From Roseateles sp. (lineage in GTDB: Bacteria > Pseudomonadota > Gammaproteobacteria > Burkholderiales > Burkholderiaceae_C), in NCBI GenBank assembly GCA_016790285.1, contig JAEUPJ010000090.1, forward strand, positions 1-64,000: a DNA stretch of 64,000 bases. Direction: 5' to 3'. Shown one piece after another: positions 6,246 through 16,339 of the stretch; positions within the stretch are counted from its first letter, which is position 1, and every line of letters starts with the position of its first letter. The notes under the pieces were generated by a model, which was given only the letters and a program-made list of their open reading frames with translations, ran no database searches and was not told the origin of the DNA. A program made the position numbers and the translations under genes.

Positions 6246-7912
6246 CGGCGGCAGCCTGCGAGCAGGTCCCACTCGGGCTTGTAGACGTCGGCCCGCGCGC
6301 CGACCCAGCCCATGGTGGTGTGAAAGAGGTTGTCGTGTGAGGCTGGCTTGTCCAGCAGGCCTTGCAGGCAGCCGGGCTTGAGCGACGCAGCCAGGGCGCC
6401 CTGCGGCGGCAGCCACAGGATCATCGGCACGTGCGTCTGCTCGCGCGGCGCGAGCGCGTAGGGCATGCCGTGCAGGTACAGGCCGTTCTCGCCCAGCGAC
6501 TCACCGTGGTCGGACACGTAGAGCATGCCGGTGTCGAAGCGCGCCTGCTGCGTCTGCAGCCAGCCGATGGCGCGGGCCAGCAGCCGGTCGGTCGTCACGA
6601 TGGTGTTGTCGTAGCCGTTGACGACCTGCTCGCGGGGGCATTTCTGCAGCTCGTTGCTGCGGCACTCCGGCTGGAAAGGCTTCAGGTCCGGGGGCGAGCG
6701 CTTGTAGTAGGCGGGGCCGTGGCTGCCCATCTGGTGCATCACGAGCACCAGGCCGCGGCTCAGACGCTCCGGGTCGAGGGCGGCCACGCGCTTGTCGAGT
6801 TCGTGCAGCAGCGCTTCGTCGAAGCACTCGCCGCCATTGCACAAACCCGCCGGCATCGGTGCCGCGGTGTCGGGCAGATTGGCGGTGAAGCTGTTCGGCA
6901 CACGGTCGCACAGGCCCTTGCAGCCACTCTGGTTGTCCAGCCACAGCACGGCCAGGCCCGCGCGCTGCAGCACGTCGAGCAGGTTCTCCTGCGGCTTGTC
7001 GGCGTCGAAATCGGCCCGCCCCTGGGGCGCGAACATGCAGGGCAGCGAAGCGGCCGTGGCCGTCCCGCAGGAGCTCACCTGGCGCAGGCTCAGCAGGCTG
7101 TTCGGCGGCAGCTTGGCCAGTTCAGGGTTGGTGGGGCGGGCATAGCCGTTGAGGCTGAAGTTCATGGCGCGTGCGGTCTCCCCCACCACGAGCAGCAGCA
7201 GCGGCGGCTTGGCGCCTTCGGCACGCGGCAGCAGCTTCACGTCCGCGCCGATGACCACCGGCGGGCCCTTGGGGCCGGAGAGGCTGCGCACACCGACGGC
7301 GCTGAGCGAGTAGACGCCGTTCAGCGGCGTGACCATGTAGCGGATGCTCTTGTGGTTGCGCATCGTCGAGGACAACGTGGCGAACACGCTCAGCGCCAGC
7401 ACCACCATCGCCGCCACCGCGAGCACGAAGGAGGTCAGGTTGCCCGCCAGCCGCTTGCCAGCGGCCTGCGCCGGCGGGGCCGGGCGGCGCAGCAGCCACC
7501 ACGCGGGCAGCACGCCCAGCAGCAGCAGGCTGACGGCCAGGCGCCAGCTCAGCAGGTCGCGCGTCTCGCGCACGTCGGTCTGCACCATGTTCACGACCAT
7601 GGTGGGGTCGAAGACGATGCCGTAGGCGCCGATGAAGTAGGCCAGGGCGCCAGCGGCCAGCAGCAGCACCACGATGGCGCCCTTGACGAGGCGAGGCCAG
7701 GCCAGCAGGCTGAGCACGGCGCCGGTGGCCGCGACCACCATGCCGGCGAAGGCGACTGTGAAGCCCAGGCCGATGCCGGGGAGCGTCTGCAGCTGCTTCC
7801 ACAGCGGCCAGTTCGCCAGCAGGCCCATCCAGAGGGCGGCCAGCCACGCCTGGGTCAGGGGGCGGGTGGTGTCGGGCTGAAACCAGGCCAGGAGGCGCTT
7901 GAGCAAGGGCAT
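6242..7912 (-). CDS. eptA: Phosphoethanolamine transferase, EptA/MCR family
   Basis: Transfers phosphoethanolamine from phosphatidylethanolamine to lipid A in the inner membrane, lowering negative surface charge. The 556 residues have about five membrane segments in the first 185 residues and a periplasmic alkaline-phosphatase-fold domain. Seen: metal Glu245 in VVGETAR, catalytic Thr284 in SCGTATAASLPCMF, Asp468/His469 in SDHGESLGENGLYLHG, and several paired Cys typical of the family (C282/C292, C331/C335, C358/C363). It ends convergently with the radical SAM remnant (stop codons overlap) and its ATG is about 90 bases downstream of the response regulator gene stop. No PmrAB-like system is adjacent. 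Confidence 0.95.
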   Translation of the reverse strand: MPLLKRLLAWFQPDTTRPLTQAWLAALWMGLLANWPLWKQLQTLPGIGLGFTVAFAGMVVAATGAVLSLLAWPRLVKGAIVVLLLAAGALAYFIGAYGIVFDPTMVVNMVQTDVRETRDLLSWRLAVSLLLLGVLPAWWLLRRPAPPAQAAGKRLAGNLTSFVLAVAAMVVLALSVFATLSSTMRNHKSIRYMVTPLNGVYSLSAVGVRSLSGPKGPPVVIGADVKLLPRAEGAKPPLLLLVVGETARAMNFSLNGYARPTNPELAKLPPNSLLSLRQVSSCGTATAASLPCMFAPQGRADFDADKPQENLLDVLQRAGLAVLWLDNQSGCKGLCDRVPNSFTANLPDTAAPMPAGLCNGGECFDEALLHELDKRVAALDPERLSRGLVLVMHQMGSHGPAYYKRSPPDLKPFQPECRSNELQKCPREQVVNGYDNTIVTTDRLLARAIGWLQTQQARFDTGMLYVSDHGESLGENGLYLHGMPYALAPREQTHVPMILWLPPQGALAASLKPGCLQGLLDKPASHDNLFHTTMGWVGARADVYKPEWDLLAGCRR

Positions 7913-8004
7913 CGGGTGGGGCGAGAGCAGGGGCGGGCGGGATTCTCACCCGCGCTTCTGAGCCCAGCCTTAAGGCTTGCTGTCGCGGCGCGCGGAGCCG
8001 TGAA

Positions 8005-9651
8005 TCAGGCAGGCACGGGCGTCGTCGGCGCGGTGCGAAGCACGACACCGCCCGGCGAATGGGCCTTTTGCGGGCCGTTGCCCGCCATCGGGCGCACGTA
8101 GCGGTTGTTCAAGTCTTCGATCTGCTCGGACAGCTGGGCGGCCGTGTCGATCTTCTCGGCGTGGCGCTTGAGCACCAGGCCGGCCATGTCGATGAGCTTG
8201 GAATTGCGGGTGCGCTCACCCTGCTGGATCAGCAACTCGACAGCAATCTTGGCGCTGCCGCGCAGCGAGTGGCGCATCGCCGTCTCGGCGACGTTGAAGA
8301 TCTGCTGGTGGCACTCGCGGAACTGTTCGGCCGCGCCCTGGTGCGTCTCGGACATCGCCACGAGGATCTCGGTACTGGCCTTGGTGGCGCAATGCCGCAT
8401 GCCCAGGCCCTGCAGGATGGGCATCATCTCCTCGAGCTCCACCTCCTGGCTCGACAGGCGGATCCACAGCGCTGTCAGCAGCGACGCCGCTTCGAGGTCG
8501 AAGTTGCCTGCATCGGCGTGCTCCGTGAACTCCCGCGCGATGACCATCGCCTGCCCGACACGCCGCTCCAGCAGGCAGGCCAGGCCCCGGAACACGAGCT
8601 CGAAGCGCTGCAGCCGGATCGACCCCGCAGCGCGCTCCAGCGAGGCCGAGAGGGCGTCGTGGGCGTACTTGAAGCCCTTGAAGTCCTTGCTGTCAAAGCG
8701 CATCAGCCCGATGAGGACGAGGCTGAGCATGTCGAAGAGCTTGGAGCGCAGGCCCTGGGACATGGCGCGCTCCAGCATGCGCAGCGCTTCCGTGCGCTCG
8801 CCGGCGTAAAAGCCCAGCGACCCGCAGCGCTGCAGTCGCAGCAGGCAGCCCGGCGTGAGGGTGGCGGCGGTCTGGTAGGTCTTGAGCGCTTCCTTGAGGT
8901 CACCCTGCTCCATCTGCACGTGGCCCATCAGGTCGTGGGAGTCCGCGTAGTCGGGGAGTTCGCCGATGAGGTTTTCCAGCGTGCGGCGCGCCGCCTGCAG
9001 GTTGCCGCTGGCAACCTCGGTGCGGGCGACGCCCAGGCGCGCCCACGGCACGGTCTTGGCCGCGATGATGGCCTCGTACAGCTTCTTGGCGTCGTCAAAG
9101 CGCTTGAGTCGCAGCAGCAGCTCCGCGCCAATGCGCGCGGCGTAGAGCCAGTACTTGCCCTTGGCCTGGAAGCGCGCCATGCACAGGTTGGCGGCGGTCT
9201 CGAAGTCCTGGTTCTCGATGGCTTCGAAGATGTCCTTCAGGATGCGCTTGCGCAGCCGGGCGCTGGCCAGGCGCTCGGCCAGGTTGGCGCTGGTGTAGGG
9301 CTTGATGAGGTAGGCGTCGAGCGCGGCCTCGGCTGCCTCGGCCACCTTGGCGTAGGTGGCTTCGCTGGTCACCATCACGAAGACGGTGGAGTAGGGCAGG
9401 AGGCCTTCGCGGCGGAGCTCGTCGAGCAGGTCCTGGCCCGACGTGTCGCTCGCGTCGAAGTGGTAGTCGCACAGGACGATGTCGTAGGTCTGGTGCTCCA
9501 GCATGACCCGCGCGTCCTTGACGCGGGGGGTCTGGCGCACGGTGCCTACGCCGAGGTCGCGCAGCTGGGCAGACATCAGGCTGCGCGAATTGGCGTTGCT
9601 GTCGATGATCAGCGCCGACGCGTCCTGGATGGTGTCGTCCATCAGGAACAT
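8005..9651 (-). CDS. Response regulator receiver protein with TPR-like repeats
   Basis: A 548-residue protein with an N-terminal CheY-like receiver (about 10-135: phosphoacceptor Asp62 in VLCDYHF, VTSEATY and the conserved Lys in YLIKPYT) followed by about 250 residues of TPR-like helical hairpins (for example RLGVARTEVASGNLQAARRTL). There is no DNA-binding or enzymatic output domain, so output is probably by protein-protein contact. The start at 9651 has AAGGAGG four bases upstream. Similar proteins occur widely in Burkholderiales. No histidine kinase is adjacent. A 249-base gap and the dnaJ terminator separate it from dnaJ. Confidence 0.9.
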   Translation of the reverse strand: MFLMDDTIQDASALIIDSNANSRSLMSAQLRDLGVGTVRQTPRVKDARVMLEHQTYDIVLCDYHFDASDTSGQDLLDELRREGLLPYSTVFVMVTSEATYAKVAEAAEAALDAYLIKPYTSANLAERLASARLRKRILKDIFEAIENQDFETAANLCMARFQAKGKYWLYAARIGAELLLRLKRFDDAKKLYEAIIAAKTVPWARLGVARTEVASGNLQAARRTLENLIGELPDYADSHDLMGHVQMEQGDLKEALKTYQTAATLTPGCLLRLQRCGSLGFYAGERTEALRMLERAMSQGLRSKLFDMLSLVLIGLMRFDSKDFKGFKYAHDALSASLERAAGSIRLQRFELVFRGLACLLERRVGQAMVIAREFTEHADAGNFDLEAASLLTALWIRLSSQEVELEEMMPILQGLGMRHCATKASTEILVAMSETHQGAAEQFRECHQQIFNVAETAMRHSLRGSAKIAVELLIQQGERTRNSKLIDMAGLVLKRHAEKIDTAAQLSEQIEDLNNRYVRPMAGNGPQKAHSPGGVVLRTAPTTPVPA

Positions 9652-9847
9652 GCGGCCTCCTTCCCCGGCGCCGGGCCGTGGACTTTGATCGGAAGTCGCA
9701 GACAGGAAATCACTTATGAGTCATCGGAGTGACAGTCGTCCGACTTTAGGGCGTTCTGGCTCCCGCTGGTGAACTGGATGACTCTCGAACCTGGGGGGCG
9801 TGATTTACGCCGCAGCCGCGGCTGGCCCTTGGCTTGCAATGGGCATG

Positions 9848-9881
9848 AAAAAGCCGCAGGACCCTGGCGGGCGCTGCGGCT
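9848..9881 (-). terminator. Rho-independent terminator after dnaJ
   Basis: On the minus strand, AGCCGCAG ... CTGCGGCT forms an 8-base stem (9852-9859 with 9874-9881) followed by TTTTT. It lies 20 bases after the dnaJ stop and closes the heat-shock cluster. Confidence 0.8.
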
Positions 9882-9900
9882 GCTTGGTGCGCAAGCGGAC

Positions 9901-11052
9901 CTACTTGAACAGGTCCTTGACCCGATCCGTCCAGGTCTTGGCATTGGGCGAGTGCTTCTCGCCGCCCTTCTTCAGCGATTCGTCGAGTTCCTTGAGCAGC
10001 TTCTTCTGGTGCTCGGTGAGCTTGACGGGCGTCTCGACGGCGATGTGGCAGTACAGGTCGCCCGGGTAGCTGGAGCGCACGCCCTTGATGCCCTTGCCGC
10101 GCAGGCGGAAGGTCTTGCCGTGCTGGGTGCCCTCGGGCAGCTCGATCTCGGCCTTGCCGCCGAGCGTGGGCACCTCGATGTTGCCGCCGAGTGCCGCGGT
10201 GATCATCGAGACCGGCATCGTGCAGTGCAGGTCGTCGCCATCGCGCTCGAAGATGTCGTGCTGCTTGATGCGGATCTCGATGTAGAGGTCGCCGGCCGGG
10301 CCGCCATTCACGCCGGGCTCGCCATTGCCCGCGGAGCGGATGCGCATGCCCTCGTTGATGCCGGCCGGGATCTTGACCTCCAGCGTCTTCTGCTTCTTGA
10401 CCTTGCCCTGGCCGTTGCAGGTGGTGCAGGGGTCGGGAATGATCTTGCCGCTGCCGTGGCAGTGCGGGCAGGTCTGCTGGATGCTGAAGAAGCCCTGGCG
10501 CATGTGCACCGTGCCCGAGCCGCCACATGACCCGCAGGTCTTGGCGCTCGTGCCCGGCTTGGCCCCGGTGCCGCCGCAGGTCTCGCAGCCTTCCCAGCTC
10601 GGGATGCGGATCTGGGTTTCCTTGCCGCGCGCGGCCTCCTCCAGCGTGATCTCCATGGCGTAGCTGAGGTCGCTGCCGCGGTAGACCTGCTGGCCACCGC
10701 CGCCGCGACGGCCGCCGCCCTGGCCGCCGAAGATGTCGCCGAAGATGTCGCCGAAGGCTTCCGCGAAGCCGCCGAAGCCTTCTGCGCCCTGGCCGCCACG
10801 GCCGGCGCCCATGTTCGGGTCGACGCCGGCATGGCCGTACTGGTCGTAGGCCGCACGCTTCTGGGCGTCGGTGAGCATCTCGTAGGCCTCCTTGGCCTCC
10901 TTGAACTTCTCTTCCGCCGCCTTGGCACCGTCACCCTGGTTGCGGTCAGGGTGGAACTTCATGGCCAGCTTTCGGTAGGCCTTCTTGATGTCCTCCTCGG
11001 TCGCGTTCTTGGCGACGCCGAGGATTTCGTAGTAATCGCGCTTGGAAGCCAT
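9901..11052 (-). CDS. dnaJ: Chaperone DnaJ
   Basis: Hsp40 co-chaperone that delivers substrates to DnaK and stimulates its ATPase. 383 residues (E. coli 376). The J domain (1-70) has the HPD motif in [12 protein letters not shown], then a Gly/Phe-rich linker, four CxxCxGxG zinc repeats ([32 protein letters not shown]) and the two beta-barrel substrate domains. It is last in the heat-shock cluster, 68 bases after dnaK with a hairpin between them. Confidence 0.99.
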   Translation of the reverse strand: MASKRDYYEILGVAKNATEEDIKKAYRKLAMKFHPDRNQGDGAKAAEEKFKEAKEAYEMLTDAQKRAAYDQYGHAGVDPNMGAGRGGQGAEGFGGFAEAFGDIFGDIFGGQGGGRRGGGGQQVYRGSDLSYAMEITLEEAARGKETQIRIPSWEGCETCGGTGAKPGTSAKTCGSCGGSGTVHMRQGFFSIQQTCPHCHGSGKIIPDPCTTCNGQGKVKKQKTLEVKIPAGINEGMRIRSAGNGEPGVNGGPAGDLYIEIRIKQHDIFERDGDDLHCTMPVSMITAALGGNIEVPTLGGKAEIELPEGTQHGKTFRLRGKGIKGVRSSYPGDLYCHIAVETPVKLTEHQKKLLKELDESLKKGGEKHSPNAKTWTDRVKDLFK

Positions 11053-11075
11053 TGCTCGTCTCTTAAAGCAGCAAA

Positions 11076-11105
11076 GGCCCGGAGGCGTGGTGACGCATCC
11101 GGGCC
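11076..11105 (-). terminator. Hairpin between dnaK and dnaJ, possible attenuator
   Basis: On the minus strand GGCCCGGA-GCGT / ACGC-TCCGGGCC forms a long, nearly perfect stem followed by TTTGCTGC and TTT. Its place between dnaK and dnaJ suggests partial termination that lowers DnaJ relative to DnaK, or mRNA protection; the T run is short, so full termination is unlikely. Confidence 0.6.
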
Positions 11106-11120
11106 GCAGTCATCGGATGC

Positions 11121-13076
<1,956 letters not shown>

Positions 13077-13113
13077 TTTTGTGCTCCTGAAGAGAATGCT
13101 TGGATGCTGTTCG

Positions 13114-13144
13114 ATTTGTGGATAACTCGGCCGTCTTCAAGGGG
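13114..13144 (-). promoter_or_regulatory. Candidate sigma-32 promoter of dnaK
   Basis: On the minus strand CCCCTTGAAG (13135-13144) is a close match to the sigma-32 -35 (CTTGAA), and CCACAAAT (13114-13121) is a partial match to the -10 (CCCCATNT), 13 bases apart. It sits 38 bases upstream of the dnaK ATG. No CIRCE inverted repeat is present. Confidence 0.65.
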
Positions 13145-13158
13145 CGGCCGGCTGTGAA

Positions 13159-13686
13159 TTACTTGGGCGCTGACACCGTCACGAGGGCCGGGCGCAGCAC
13201 GCGGTCGGCGATCAGGAAGCCCTTTTGCAGCACGGTGACGACCGTGTTGGCGTCCTGGGTAGGAGCCGGCACGACCGAGATGGCCTGGTGCTGGTGCGGG
13301 TCGAACTTGGCGCCCTGGCCGGGGTTGATCTCGACCACCTTGTTGCGCTCCAGGGCGCTGGTCAGCTGGCGGCGGGTGGCGTGCACGCCTTCCAGCACCG
13401 TCTCGACCTGGGCATTGGGCGTCGCGATGGCCGCCTCCAGGCTGTCCATGATGGGCAGCATGGCTTCGGCAAAGGCTTCGACGGCGAACTTGCGGGCCTT
13501 GGCGATGTCTTCATCGGCCCGGCGGCGCACGTTCTCCACCTCGGCCTTGGCGCGCAGGTAGGCGTCGCTCATCTCGGCCAGGCGTCCTTCCAGCTCGGCA
13601 ATCTTGATCTCGGGGTTGAACTCGGCGGCCGTCGGTTCGGCGGCGGCACCGGCTGCGTCTGGGGGCAGGGAGGTATCGGTCGTCAT
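13159..13686 (-). CDS. grpE: Nucleotide exchange factor GrpE
   Basis: Exchange factor that releases ADP from DnaK. 175 residues: an N-terminal acidic, Ala-rich tail, the long dimerising helix ([33 protein letters not shown] split over residues 33-65), and the beta-wing with the conserved [15 protein letters not shown] region. 82 bases before dnaK; a strong sigma-32 promoter precedes it. Confidence 0.98.
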   Translation of the reverse strand: MTTDTSLPPDAAGAAAEPTAAEFNPEIKIAELEGRLAEMSDAYLRAKAEVENVRRRADEDIAKARKFAVEAFAEAMLPIMDSLEAAIATPNAQVETVLEGVHATRRQLTSALERNKVVEINPGQGAKFDPHQHQAISVVPAPTQDANTVVTVLQKGFLIADRVLRPALVTVSAPK

Positions 13687-13711
13687 GGCATAAAGGATCG
13701 GTATCGCGTCG

Positions 13712-13739
13712 ACTTGGGGCGCGATGTCCCGGTTTCAAG
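13712..13739 (-). promoter_or_regulatory. Sigma-32 promoter of grpE
   Basis: On the minus strand CTTGAAA (13733-13739) and CCCCAAGT (13712-13719) are 13 bases apart and the -35 is preceded by CTCCCCT, a near-perfect RpoH promoter. The -10 ends 25 bases before the grpE ATG. Confidence 0.85.
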
Positions 13740-13766
13740 AGGGGAGATTGAAAGGTTTGCTCCGGG

Positions 13767-14189
13767 TCAACCCGGATTTTCGTCGTCGATCGACGCCGAC
13801 CAGCGGTCCCAGTCCGCCAGGCGGCGGCGGTCCTGCTTGGTGGGGCGGCCCTGCACGATGGTCGCGGCGGGCTCCGGTGCGAGCCGGCGCGCCTCGGCGG
13901 CGGCCTCGCGTGCCGTGATGCTCGCCGGGGTCTCGGCGTAGAGCAGCTGGGCCTGGGGCGCGGGGCCACGCTGGTTGGACAGGCCGAGGACTGAGACCTC
14001 GCGGGTGACCGTGCCGCTGCGCAGGGTGAGCACGTCCCCGACGCGCACATCACGCGCCGGCTTCACGGGCTGCCCGCCCACCCGCACGCGGCCGAGGTTG
14101 ATCTCGTCAACGGCCAGGGCCCGGGTCTTGTAGAAGCGCGCGGCCCACAGCCATTTGTCCAGCCGCATGCTGGCCAGGGGCTCGGTCAC
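13767..14189 (-). CDS. hslR: RNA-binding S4 domain protein, heat shock protein 15 type
   Basis: Hsp15 binds free 50S subunits that carry a stalled nascent chain. 140 residues: an S4 RNA-binding domain at the N terminus (MRLDKWLWAARFYKTRALAVDEI followed by NLGRVRVGGQPVKPARDVRVGD), then a basic tail (RPTKQDRRRLADW) typical of HslR. The start overlaps the hemH stop by ATGA, so translation is coupled to hemH. Confidence 0.93.
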   Translation of the reverse strand: MTEPLASMRLDKWLWAARFYKTRALAVDEINLGRVRVGGQPVKPARDVRVGDVLTLRSGTVTREVSVLGLSNQRGPAPQAQLLYAETPASITAREAAAEARRLAPEPAATIVQGRPTKQDRRRLADWDRWSASIDDENPG

Positions 14190-15292
14190 GCCTGCGCTCC
14201 GGCCGCCAGGGCCCGTTCACGCTGCAGCGCGAGTTCGGCGGCATCGGGCGCCGCGGTGGGCCAGCCCTGCAGGTGGCGCACGGCCAGCGTGGCCAGCGCG
14301 CGGATGCCCGCGGGGTGGTCGTTCAGGCAGGGGATGTACGTGAAGCGCTGGCCGCCGGCGTGCAGGAAGGCTTCGCGGGCCTCCTGGTTGATTTCTTCCA
14401 GCGTCTCCAGGCAGTCGGCCGAAAAACCGGGGCAGATCACGTCCACCGACTTGCAGCCGCCCTGGGCCAGCTGGATGAGGCTGGGCTCGGTGTAGGGCTC
14501 CAGCCACTTTGCCTTGCCGAAGCGGCTCTGGAAGCTCACCAGCCACTCGTCCTTGCGCAGGCCCAGCGCCTCGGCCAGCAGCCGGCCGGTCTTCAGGCAT
14601 TCGCAGTGGTAAGGGTCACCCAGGTGCAGGGTGCGCTCGGGCATGCCGTGAAAGCTCATCACGAGCTTGTCGCCGCGGCCTTCGCGCTTCCAGTGCTCGC
14701 GCACGCTCTGGGCCAGGGCGCCGATGTAGGCCGGGTCGTCGTGGTAGCGGTTGATGAAGCGCAGCTCGGGGAGGTGGCGGGTCTGCAGGGCCCAGCGGGC
14801 CACGTCGTCGATGACGCTGGCCGTCGTCGCTCCGGAGTACTGGGGGTAGGCCGGCAGCACCAGCACGCGCTTGACCCCCTCGCGCTTGAGGCCGTCCAGC
14901 GTGGCGGCAATGGCGGGCTGGCCGTAGCGCATGGCCGGGGCCACCCGCACCCGCAGGCCGCGCTCGCCGAGCTGCCCCTGCAGCAGCTTGGCCTGCTTTT
15001 CGGTCCAGACCTTCAGCGGCGAGCCGTCTTTCGTCCAGACCGTGGCGTACTTGGCGGCGGACTTGGCCGGCCGCACGCGCAGGATGATGCCGTGCAGGAT
15101 GACCAGCCAGATCAGCTTGGGGATCTCGACGACGCGGGGGTCCGCCAGGAACTGCGCGAGGTAGCGGCGCAATGCTGGCGCGGTCGGCGCCTCGGGCGTG
15201 CCGAGGTTGCACAGCAGCACGGCCGTGTCGGCGGCCAGCGGCCCGGCGGGGGCGGCACCATGGCGCTGCGGCGGTTCAGGCAGAAAGGGCAT
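14186..15292 (-). CDS. hemH: Ferrochelatase
   Basis: Inserts Fe2+ into protoporphyrin IX, the last step of haem synthesis. 368 residues. Seen: LLCNLGTPEAP near the N terminus, YPQYSGATTASVID, catalytic His in VMSFHGMPERT, and the Glu-bearing PGFSADCLETLEEI. It heads the hemH-hslR pair upstream of grpE, the standard Burkholderiales order. The gene usually found just upstream in that order, hrcA, is not here. Confidence 0.98.
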   Translation of the reverse strand: MPFLPEPPQRHGAAPAGPLAADTAVLLCNLGTPEAPTAPALRRYLAQFLADPRVVEIPKLIWLVILHGIILRVRPAKSAAKYATVWTKDGSPLKVWTEKQAKLLQGQLGERGLRVRVAPAMRYGQPAIAATLDGLKREGVKRVLVLPAYPQYSGATTASVIDDVARWALQTRHLPELRFINRYHDDPAYIGALAQSVREHWKREGRGDKLVMSFHGMPERTLHLGDPYHCECLKTGRLLAEALGLRKDEWLVSFQSRFGKAKWLEPYTEPSLIQLAQGGCKSVDVICPGFSADCLETLEEINQEAREAFLHAGGQRFTYIPCLNDHPAGIRALATLAVRHLQGWPTAAPDAAELALQRERALAAGAQA

Positions 15293-15318
15293 GCGGGCGG
15301 GAAAGGGAAAAAGCCGGT

Positions 15319-16290
15319 TCAGCGGCGTGAGCGGGGGGCACCAAAGGGCTGCTGCGGCTCGGTGTCGGCGAAATGCAGCACCTCGAAGCGGACGATGGGC
15401 GACTGCTCGTCCGTCGGCAGTCCGCCCAGCCCGATCACGCCGCTGCCGTGCAGCGTGCAGCTGCCGCGCTTGAGGCTGAGGATCTCGCCGGAATCGCCGA
15501 AGCGCACGTAAGTGCCGTTGTAGGACAGGTCGGTCAGCTCGAAGCTGCTGCCATGCCAGTCGATGCGGGCATGCGAGCGCGACACGCGGGCGTCGGTGAT
15601 GCAGTAGGTGGCCTGCACGCTGCGGCCCAGCACGATGGGCATGGCCCCGATGTCGAAGACGCGGTCCAGGTCGTGCCAGATGAGGCGCATGCCGTCGGGC
15701 TCGACCGAGCGCATCGGCTCGCCGAACTGCGTGGCCGCGTCGTCGTTGGGCAGCAGGGGGCCGCCGTCCATGCGGTAGACGTGCACCGGCTCCACGCGCC
15801 CGCGCACCGAGATGCGGTCCAGGCTGCGAAAGCGGCCCTTGGAGGCATGGTGCAGGCCGGTCAGCACCTCGGCCGTGATGAGGATCTCGCCGTCGCCGGC
15901 GTGGTCGATGAGGCGGGCGGCGACGTTGACCGCGTCGCCGAAGCAGTCGCCGTTGAGCTCCACCACCTCGCCGCGGGCCAGCGCCACCTGCAGGCGCAGG
16001 GCGAGCATCGCCGGGTTGTTGAGCCGGCGCGCGCGCTGCACCGTGCGGTCGAGCATCTCCTGCATGCGCTGCGCGGCCCGCACGCCGTCACGCGGCGTGT
16101 CGAAGGCTGCCATCAGGCCGTCGCCCAGGGTCTTGATGAGCTGGCCGCCGCTTTCCAGCACGGCTTCGCTGACCTGGCCGACCGTCTGCGTCACCAATGA
16201 GCTCGCCTCGGCGTTGCCGAGGGATTCGTACAGTCCCGTGCTGCCGCGCAAGTCGGCAAAAAGGACGGTGCGCTCGCGGATGGCGGTCAT
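15319..16290 (-). CDS. Class III nucleotidyl cyclase with FHA domain
   Basis: 323 residues. Residues 1-170 form a class III adenylate/guanylate cyclase catalytic domain with the two metal aspartates (VLFADLRGST, KTLGDGLMAAF) and GDAVNVAARL. Residues about 215-300 form an FHA phosphothreonine-binding domain (VLGRS, the SRSHARI and NGTYV loops). The Lys/Asp pair that sets ATP against GTP was not resolved. The FHA domain suggests control by Ser/Thr kinases, and the kinase-HDOD pair at 31002-35237 is a possible but unlinked partner. It sits 27 bases upstream of hemH, so may be co-transcribed. Confidence 0.93.
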   Translation of the reverse strand: MTAIRERTVLFADLRGSTGLYESLGNAEASSLVTQTVGQVSEAVLESGGQLIKTLGDGLMAAFDTPRDGVRAAQRMQEMLDRTVQRARRLNNPAMLALRLQVALARGEVVELNGDCFGDAVNVAARLIDHAGDGEILITAEVLTGLHHASKGRFRSLDRISVRGRVEPVHVYRMDGGPLLPNDDAATQFGEPMRSVEPDGMRLIWHDLDRVFDIGAMPIVLGRSVQATYCITDARVSRSHARIDWHGSSFELTDLSYNGTYVRFGDSGEILSLKRGSCTLHGSGVIGLGGLPTDEQSPIVRFEVLHFADTEPQQPFGAPRSRR

Positions 16291-16309
16291 GCGTCGAGTT
16301 TAGGGCGTC

Positions 16310-16333
16310 AAAAAGGCCGGACGGGCCGGCCTT
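16310..16333 (-). terminator. Rho-independent terminator after rpoD
   Basis: On the minus strand AAGGCCGG / CCGGCCTT forms an 8-base stem (16313-16320 with 16326-16333) with a 5-base loop, followed by a run of T. It begins seven bases after the rpoD stop. Confidence 0.85.
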
Positions 16334-16339
16334 GATGGT

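Noticed and set aside
5199-6416. 405-residue frame opposite the radical SAM gene
   Set aside because: Antisense of a recognised coding sequence with His/Arg/Gly-rich translation.
13077-13766. CIRCE element (TTAGCACTC-N9-GAGTGCTAA)
   Set aside because: Not present in the gaps before grpE or dnaK; only sigma-32-type sites were found.
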